A stretch of 11,892 bases of DNA, taken from Caryophanales bacterium UBA1709 (lineage in GTDB: Bacteria; Bacillota_I; Bacilli_A; RFN20; UBA1709). The stretch covers positions 22,966 to 34,857 of the forward strand of contig DCJD01000004.1 of assembly GCA_002317215.1 (NCBI GenBank), written 5' to 3'. Under the pieces are notes generated by a model that was not told where the DNA came from, searched no databases, and saw nothing but the letters and a program-made list of their open reading frames with translations. Made by a program: the position numbers and the translations under genes. The first letter of the stretch is position 1. Every line of letters starts with the position of its first letter. Shown one piece after another: positions 7,974 through 11,892 of the stretch.

Positions 7974-8766
7974 CTTTTAACCTCAATAAATTATCAAATA
8001 ACATAACACTAGTAACAGGACCAACACCTTTTGGAGAAGGGCAGATTGAATTAACATAATTTTGAACATCTACATCAACATCTCCACATAATGTTCCATC
8101 GTTTTTGTAATGAGTTCCAATGTCGAAAACTATGCTATTTTTAAGGAAGTTTTCCTTTTTGAAATGTTCTATAGAATTTGCTGCAACTATTACAATTGGA
8201 TTAGTTTTAGTTTCGATATCTATATCGATTTTAGGATCGCTAAAAACATCTACTTTGCATCCGTTTTGAATTAATAATTGACTAATTGGATGACCAACAT
8301 TTTTAGAATCTCCAATTACGCTAATAGAATTATTCTTATAATCGATATTGTAGTATTTCATTACTTCAAAAACCGCTTTAGCAACTGGTACTATAATAGA
8401 ATTATTATGATTAAAGCCTTCTACGTCTTTTGAAGGATTAATTAATAAGGTTAATTTATCAAAATCTAGATAAGATGGAATTGGATTATCTATCATAATA
8501 CCCCATATACCATCATCATTATTTAGTGATTCAATAAGACATTCTACTTCATCATATGTTGGATTAATGAATTTATATGGAATAATCTCAATTCCTATTT
8601 CTTTAGCAATTCTTTGTCTACTTCCTAAATATATTTCTAATGAATCGTCATTAGTTAATTGAACAATTGCTAGTGTTGGAACCATATTTTTAGTTCTAAA
8701 AAAGGAGACTTCTTTTGCAATCTCTTGTTTTTTATAATCTGCTACTGGTTTGCCAAATAAAATCAT
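7960..8766 (-). CDS. folD: FolD-like methylene-THF dehydrogenase with altered cyclohydrolase residues
   Basis: FolD normally oxidises 5,10-methylene-THF to methenyl-THF with NAD(P)+ and then hydrolyses that to 10-formyl-THF. This 268-residue protein (FolD is usually 280-300) keeps the fold. The N-terminal folate domain is followed by a Rossmann domain with GDSKNVGHP (152-160) and the C-terminal GVGPVTSVMLFDN segment. Of the four active-site residues, Tyr46 matches E. coli Tyr50. Lys54 is replaced by Arg50, Gln98 by Asp93 (IDNPIP in place of VQLPLP), and Asp121 by Glu116 (KDVEG in place of KDVDG). The lysine is essential for cyclohydrolase activity in studied enzymes, so this protein may be only a dehydrogenase, or may have diverged further. 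The ATG overlaps the fchA TGA (ATGA), with AAAGG 8 bases upstream. FchA next door could supply the missing cyclohydrolase step. Family assignment is firm; the activity is inferred. Confidence 0.85.
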   Translation of the reverse strand: MILFGKPVADYKKQEIAKEVSFFRTKNMVPTLAIVQLTNDDSLEIYLGSRQRIAKEIGIEIIPYKFINPTYDEVECLIESLNNDDGIWGIMIDNPIPSYLDFDKLTLLINPSKDVEGFNHNNSIIVPVAKAVFEVMKYYNIDYKNNSISVIGDSKNVGHPISQLLIQNGCKVDVFSDPKIDIDIETKTNPIVIVAANSIEHFKKENFLKNSIVFDIGTHYKNDGTLCGDVDVDVQNYVNSICPSPKGVGPVTSVMLFDNLLRLKDGKL

Positions 8767-9311
8767 CTATAAGACCTTTCTACAAACTTTTCAAAACACT
8801 TAGAATGTTTTTCTTGAAGTTCTTTATAACCATTAACATTAACATTCATAGTTTCTAGACAAGAATGCATGCATTCTAATATTAAATTACATCCGATTTT
8901 ATAATCAGAGACTATCGAATCAACTACTTTAATGTATTTACATTGATCATATACTTCAACTAATTGATTAAATGTTTTAAATGGAACATCAAAACAATTA
9001 ATATATACTGCTTTTAAGTCTTCTTTTGCTTTATAAGCTTTCATAAAAGAATCAAATGCTTTCTCATCTTCATCTGCTAAAATATAAAATCTTTCAACAC
9101 ATGTTTCTAAGAACAACTTAACATTAGAATAGTTTTCTTTTTCATTATCTTTTAAGTCATTAAAAGATTTTCTAGCCATTGTTATATTAATAGATTTTAA
9201 AAGTAATGAGATAGCAATATTTGCAACAGCACAAATAGCACTTCCGCCACCTGGAGTATAACTTGTTGAAGATAAATCGTTTAAATATTTAGAAATTTCT
9301 ATATTTTTCAT
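8763..9311 (-). CDS. fchA: Cyclodeaminase/cyclohydrolase family protein (FchA-like)
   Basis: A 182-residue, mostly helical cytoplasmic protein of the FTCD-C/FchA family, whose members are methenyl-THF cyclohydrolases or formimino-THF cyclodeaminases. Family marks are YTPGGGSAICAVANIAIS (18-35), followed by a helix with NIT (42-44) where typical members have ANLT. Further marks are LADEDEKAFDSFMKAYK (78-94), VPF (109-111) and the VSD motif (134-136), then a helix ending in NVNVN (156-160). It is slightly shorter than the roughly 200-210 residues usual for the family. Glutamate formiminotransferase is not in the window, so a cyclohydrolase role with the adjacent FolD-like dehydrogenase is more likely than histidine breakdown. 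It is the first gene of the operon. AAGGTGAT (9322-9315) is a strong ribosome site just before the ATG, and the TGA stop overlaps the folD start by 4 bases. Confidence 0.82.
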   Translation of the reverse strand: MKNIEISKYLNDLSSTSYTPGGGSAICAVANIAISLLLKSINITMARKSFNDLKDNEKENYSNVKLFLETCVERFYILADEDEKAFDSFMKAYKAKEDLKAVYINCFDVPFKTFNQLVEVYDQCKYIKVVDSIVSDYKIGCNLILECMHSCLETMNVNVNGYKELQEKHSKCFEKFVERSYR

Positions 9312-9374
9312 ATTATCACCTTTTCAATTATAACATTTTTCAATTATAATTGAATTACTAGGGGGATTTTTCCT
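9312..9374. promoter_or_regulatory. Divergent promoter region with symmetric -10 box
   Basis: These 63 bases must serve both the fchA operon (minus) and the symporter gene (plus). The palindrome CAATTATAATTG (9341-9352) contains TATAAT on both strands, at 9345-9350 plus and 9348-9343 minus, so one site can act as the -10 box in both directions. A second copy of the half element forms the direct repeat TTTTCAATTATAA (9321-9333 and 9337-9349, 16-base period). That copy also carries a minus-strand extended -10, TGTTATAAT (9335-9327), but starting there would cut into the fchA ribosome site. No good -35 box is visible for either direction. For the symporter, AGGGGG (9360-9365) is the ribosome site; TAGG (9359-9362) could pair weakly with CCTA (9372-9375) over the start. 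Confidence 0.6.
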
Positions 9375-10934
9375 ATGGAAAAACAAGAACTAACAAAAAA
9401 GAAAATGCTAGGATATTGCTGTGGTGATATCTTTGGCGGTGGAGCATTCACTTTAGTTGGAATGCTATATATGAATTTCTTAACCGATAATATGTTCTTA
9501 TCAGGTGCCACTGTTGGTATTATGATGCTTATCGGTAAGATTTGGGACTCTATCATTGACCCATTTATTGGTAATATTTCTGAGAAAGCTAGTAGTAAAC
9601 TAGGCAAGAGAAGAATATTCTTCTTTGCGGCAATATTCCATATATGTGCATCATTTGTTGCTTTGTGGGTACCAATTGTAAATGCTCATGTTATTGTAAA
9701 AGCATTATACTTCACTCTTGCTTATATGTTATTTGCAACATCATTCTCATTAACTATGGTTCCATACCATGCTATGTTACCAGAATTAACTGATGATTTA
9801 CAAAAACGTAATAAAACAGTAAGTATTAGAAGTATATTCTCTAATTGTTCATCAATGATTTCTGGATTAGTTCCAGCAATATTAGTCAGCTTAGGATCTT
9901 CAATATTCCCAGGTTGTGGTCACTTATTTATGGGTATCGCATTTGGTTTATTCTATACAATTCCATGGATTATTGTATTTAGAGCAACTAAAGGTATTGA
10001 TACTGTTAATGAAGTAAGTGAGAAAAATGATGACGATATCTTTAAATCTTTTGTTAAAAACGCTAAAACAGTTTTAAGTAATAGATCATTTAGAGTTATG
10101 CTTGGTTTATATCTATTAAGTTATACTGCTATGGATATATTTATGGCAATATTCATCTATTATGTTAAATGGTATATGGGCGTATATGGACTAGAAAGTA
10201 TTAAAATATTATTCTTAGGTTCATACACCGGTCTACTTGGTATATTTATGGTTTCTGAAGTATGTTCAATTCCTGTTTATACTAAACTAGCAAATATAAA
10301 AGGTAAAAGATTTGCCTTTATGTGTTCTACGGCATTATGGTCTATTGCAACATTATTGTTATTTGTAATGGCTGCACCTAATAGAGCACTTATATTCTTA
10401 ATTATCCCAGCCGTCTTAATGGGCTTTGGAGCAGGTGGAGTTGCTTACTTACCATGGGCAATGTTGCCAGAAACTATGGATGTTGAAGAATTAATTAGTG
10501 GTAAGAAAAAAGATGGCATATATTCTGGCTTCTTAACTTTTATAAGACAATTAAGCCAAGCTCTTGCTTTATTAATTGTTGGTTTATACTTAGATGCTAT
10601 TGATTATGATATTCAAGGAGTATTCACAAATCTTGGATTTGACCCAATTAAAGGCATTGATAATAAAGCATTAACTGATCAAGATAAGATAGCTATCTAT
10701 GCAGCCGTACCTCAAAATATGGCTATTGGTATTAAATACTTTACTACATTTGCACCATTTGTCTTATTAACAGGATCATTTATAGTTTCATGTTTCTATC
10801 CAATTGATAATGAAACATATAAATTAATCAAAAAAGAAATTAAAGAAAGAAATGCTAAAGATCCAAAAGATATAGCAAATCTAGAAAAGATTACTGGTAA
10901 AAAGATTACTCAATTACCTGGACATTTAAAATAA
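9375..10934 (+). CDS. GPH-family (MelB-like) sugar:cation symporter
   Basis: A complete 519-residue polytopic membrane protein of the major facilitator fold, glycoside-pentoside-hexuronide:cation symporter family, with about 12 hydrophobic segments. It should import a sugar, glycoside or glucuronide together with H+ or Na+. The strongest mark is KIWDSIIDPFIGNISEKASSKLGKRR (55-80). Its Asp58 and Asp62 match the MelB cation-site pair Asp55/Asp59, and the basic loop after helix 2 is typical. Near the N-terminus, FGGGAF (20-25) takes the place of the MelB segment with Asp19, and the sugar-binding Asp appears to be absent, so a galactoside substrate should not be assumed. The C-terminus is short and cytoplasmic, with no IIA domain as in LacS. 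AGGGGG lies 9 bases before the ATG. The gene is monocistronic, ends at the hairpin 10945-10970, and has no glycosidase or regulator beside it to reveal the substrate. Confidence 0.88.
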   Translation: MEKQELTKKKMLGYCCGDIFGGGAFTLVGMLYMNFLTDNMFLSGATVGIMMLIGKIWDSIIDPFIGNISEKASSKLGKRRIFFFAAIFHICASFVALWVPIVNAHVIVKALYFTLAYMLFATSFSLTMVPYHAMLPELTDDLQKRNKTVSIRSIFSNCSSMISGLVPAILVSLGSSIFPGCGHLFMGIAFGLFYTIPWIIVFRATKGIDTVNEVSEKNDDDIFKSFVKNAKTVLSNRSFRVMLGLYLLSYTAMDIFMAIFIYYVKWYMGVYGLESIKILFLGSYTGLLGIFMVSEVCSIPVYTKLANIKGKRFAFMCSTALWSIATLLLFVMAAPNRALIFLIIPAVLMGFGAGGVAYLPWAMLPETMDVEELISGKKKDGIYSGFLTFIRQLSQALALLIVGLYLDAIDYDIQGVFTNLGFDPIKGIDNKALTDQDKIAIYAAVPQNMAIGIKYFTTFAPFVLLTGSFIVSCFYPIDNETYKLIKKEIKERNAKDPKDIANLEKITGKKITQLPGHLK

Positions 10935-10944
10935 TAATCTAAAT

Positions 10945-10970
10945 AAAAGCGTCTCAGTTGAGACGCTTTT
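10945..10970. terminator. Bidirectional rho-independent terminator between symporter and tdk
   Basis: An 11-bp perfect stem, AAAAGCGTCTC paired with GAGACGCTTTT, encloses the 4-base loop AGTT. The plus strand continues CTTATTT after TTTT, and the minus strand gives TTTT and then ATTTAG. The symmetric A/T flanks make it work both ways, ending the symporter mRNA (stop at 10934) and the tdk mRNA (stop at 10972). This is the most stable hairpin in the window. Confidence 0.9.
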
Positions 10971-10971
10971 C

Positions 10972-11562
10972 TTATTTAATAGTTGGTTTATTTGGAACCT
11001 CATGACAATGTCTGCATCTAGGTTCATAGCATTCACTAGCGCCGACTAATACAATAGGATCATTATAGTTAGCAGGATTACCGTTAATTATTCTTTGAGT
11101 TCTAGTTGCTGGGGCTCCACACTTGACACATACCGCTTCAAGTTTAGTTACGAATTCAGCTTTTGTGATCAGTTCTGGCATTACACCAAATGGTTCTCCT
11201 CTAAAATCTTTATCAAGACCAGCACAAATAACTCTAATTCCTTTGTCGGCAAGATAATCACATACTTTAACAATATCTTTATCAAAGAATTGAACTTCAT
11301 CTATGGCTACTACTTGTGTTTGATTTGTTACGTGTTCTAATATTTCATAAGATTTATCGGCGTTTATACATTTAACTCTAAAACCAGAATGGCTTGCTAC
11401 TTCATCTTCACTATATCTATTATCTATACCTGGTTTTATTACTAATATTTCTTTTTTAGCATATTTTAAAACATTTACTCTTCTAATTAATTCTTCAGAT
11501 TTACCTGCGAACATACATCCACAAATAACTTCAATCCAACCTTCTCTAAATGTTTGATACAT
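10972..11562 (-). CDS. tdk: Thymidine kinase, type II
   Basis: Phosphorylates thymidine to dTMP with ATP, a cytoplasmic salvage step for DNA precursors. The 196-residue length fits the family. It shows the P-loop GCMFAGKS (15-22) followed by EELIRR, the catalytic DEVQFF segment (Asp88, Glu89), and a zinc site formed by Cys145/Cys148 and Cys183/Cys186. It also has the thymidine-binding lasso with VGASECYEPRCRHC (173-186). All key residues are present. The P-loop has Cys16 and Ala19 where many homologues have Pro or Ser, which is minor variation. AGAGGTGG (11574-11567) lies just before the ATG and supports this start. The gene stands alone, with its own promoter at 11587-11616 and the shared terminator at 10945-10970. 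Confidence 0.96.
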   Translation of the reverse strand: MYQTFREGWIEVICGCMFAGKSEELIRRVNVLKYAKKEILVIKPGIDNRYSEDEVASHSGFRVKCINADKSYEILEHVTNQTQVVAIDEVQFFDKDIVKVCDYLADKGIRVICAGLDKDFRGEPFGVMPELITKAEFVTKLEAVCVKCGAPATRTQRIINGNPANYNDPIVLVGASECYEPRCRHCHEVPNKPTIK

Positions 11563-11586
11563 ATAACCACCTCTAATATGTTTTCT

Positions 11587-11616
11587 ATTATACTTGGAAA
11601 TTAAATGATTTGTACA
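11587..11616 (-). promoter_or_regulatory. Probable tdk promoter
   Basis: On the minus strand, TGTACA (11616-11611, four of six matches to TTGACA) and a consensus TATAAT (11592-11587) are separated by 18 bases. The start would be near 11580, leaving an 18-base leader that holds the ribosome site. Spacing and position fit well, but the -35 is weak. Confidence 0.6.
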
Positions 11617-11665
11617 TAGAAAGATAATATATAGGTTAGTTATGAGTGAAAAAATGGATTAAAGA

Positions 11666-11674
11666 TGCTATAAT
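11666..11674 (+). promoter_or_regulatory. Extended -10 promoter of the EamA-family gene
   Basis: TGC followed by TATAAT (11669-11674) forms an extended -10 element; the -35 region (about 11646-11651, GTGAAA) is poor, as is usual for this type. Transcription should start near 11681, only about three bases before the ATG at 11684, so the mRNA would be leaderless or nearly so. Confidence 0.6.
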
Positions 11675-11683
11675 TTTTAAGTT

Positions 11684-11892
11684 ATGAAACAAGAAAAACA
11701 AGCGTATGTAATAATGGTCATTGTTAACCTTATATGGGGTTTTGGTTTTATTGCATCTGAGATTGCATTATCTAATGGATGGGATGTATTTCCAATTCTT
11801 TTTTATAGAAATGGGATTGGATTTTTAGTTTGTTTTTTAGTTTCTTTTAAAACAAAATTTTGGAAAGATAAACAAACATTATATGTTGGTAT
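11684..11892 (+). CDS. EamA/DMT-family permease, 3' partial
   Basis: The frame is open from the ATG at 11684 to the edge of the window, giving 69 codons. The protein starts with a short polar stretch (MKQEKQ) and a first membrane helix containing NLIWGFGFIASEIAL (residues 15-29), typical of the first helix of drug/metabolite transporters. A loop is followed by FYRNGIGFLVCFLVSF (42-57), matching the EamA second helix with its conserved Arg. A cytoplasmic KTKFWKDKQ loop follows. Such proteins have ten helices and move amino acids, nucleosides or other small metabolites; the substrate cannot be read here. An in-frame TAA ends at 11680, so only ATG 11684 or the Met codon at 11714 can be the start. 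Neither has a Shine-Dalgarno site, and the promoter spacing favours 11684. It is divergent from tdk across 121 bases. Confidence 0.8.
   Translation, partial: MKQEKQAYVIMVIVNLIWGFGFIASEIALSNGWDVFPILFYRNGIGFLVCFLVSFKTKFWKDKQTLYVG

Noticed and set aside
9312..9374. A folate (THF) riboswitch before the fchA operon
   Set aside because: The gap is only 63 bases and the predicted leader is about 25 bases, too short for a THF aptamer; the sequence is explained by promoter elements and the ribosome site.
9344..9607. An 87-codon open frame on the minus strand
   Set aside because: It is antisense to the well-supported N-terminal part of the symporter and its composition (many Ile, Pro, Ser) reflects antisense reading of membrane-helix codons.
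11095..11340. An 81-codon open frame on the plus strand
   Set aside because: It is antisense to the core of thymidine kinase, with no ribosome site or recognisable motif.
1..11892. Mycoplasma-type code with TGA read as Trp
   Set aside because: Trp codons checked in PFOR, the second ABC gene and the EamA-type gene are TGG, and TGA ends fchA exactly at the family's expected C-terminus.

Overview
The window is AT-rich bacterial DNA from a low-GC Gram-positive lineage. It looks like an anaerobic, fermentative member of the Bacillota, possibly one of the uncultured gut Bacilli/Mollicutes-like groups. The evidence is the strong A/T codon bias, the type II thymidine kinase, the Bacillota-type DUF951 protein, a single-chain pyruvate:ferredoxin oxidoreductase (PFOR), and clear Shine-Dalgarno sites on most genes. 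TGA is a stop codon (it ends fchA in an ATGA overlap) and Trp is TGG, so the genetic code is standard and not the Mycoplasma code. Placement below phylum level is inference.

Layout: (1) 1-4108, plus strand: two overlapping genes for ATPase-permease fusion proteins of the MacB/FtsX type. The first enters from outside the window. They probably form a heterodimeric exporter or mechanotransmission complex. (2) 4123-7662, minus: PFOR, the central pyruvate-to-acetyl-CoA enzyme of an anaerobe. It has its own strong promoter and an unusual palindrome in its leader. (3) 7782-9311, minus: a tightly overlapped three-gene operon, fchA-like cyclodeaminase/cyclohydrolase, folD-like methylene-THF dehydrogenase and DUF951. 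The FolD-like protein lacks the catalytic lysine, glutamine and aspartate of normal FolD. (4) 9375-10934, plus: a GPH-family (MelB-like) sugar/cation symporter. It is divergent from fchA across a 63-bp gap that contains a symmetric -10 box. (5) 10972-11562, minus: thymidine kinase. (6) 11684-end, plus: the start of an EamA/DMT-type permease, apparently expressed from a leaderless or nearly leaderless mRNA.

Three rho-independent hairpins end these units. Two of them lie at convergent gene pairs, and two include the last codons or stop codon of a gene, so the region is very compact. No gap exceeds about 120 bases. I saw no tRNA, rRNA, CRISPR array, insertion sequence or phage gene. The genes are mostly housekeeping or metabolic: pyruvate oxidation, one-carbon metabolism, sugar uptake and dTMP salvage. 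The most notable points are the altered FolD beside an FchA, which looks like a bifunctional enzyme split into two proteins, and the compact regulatory architecture.
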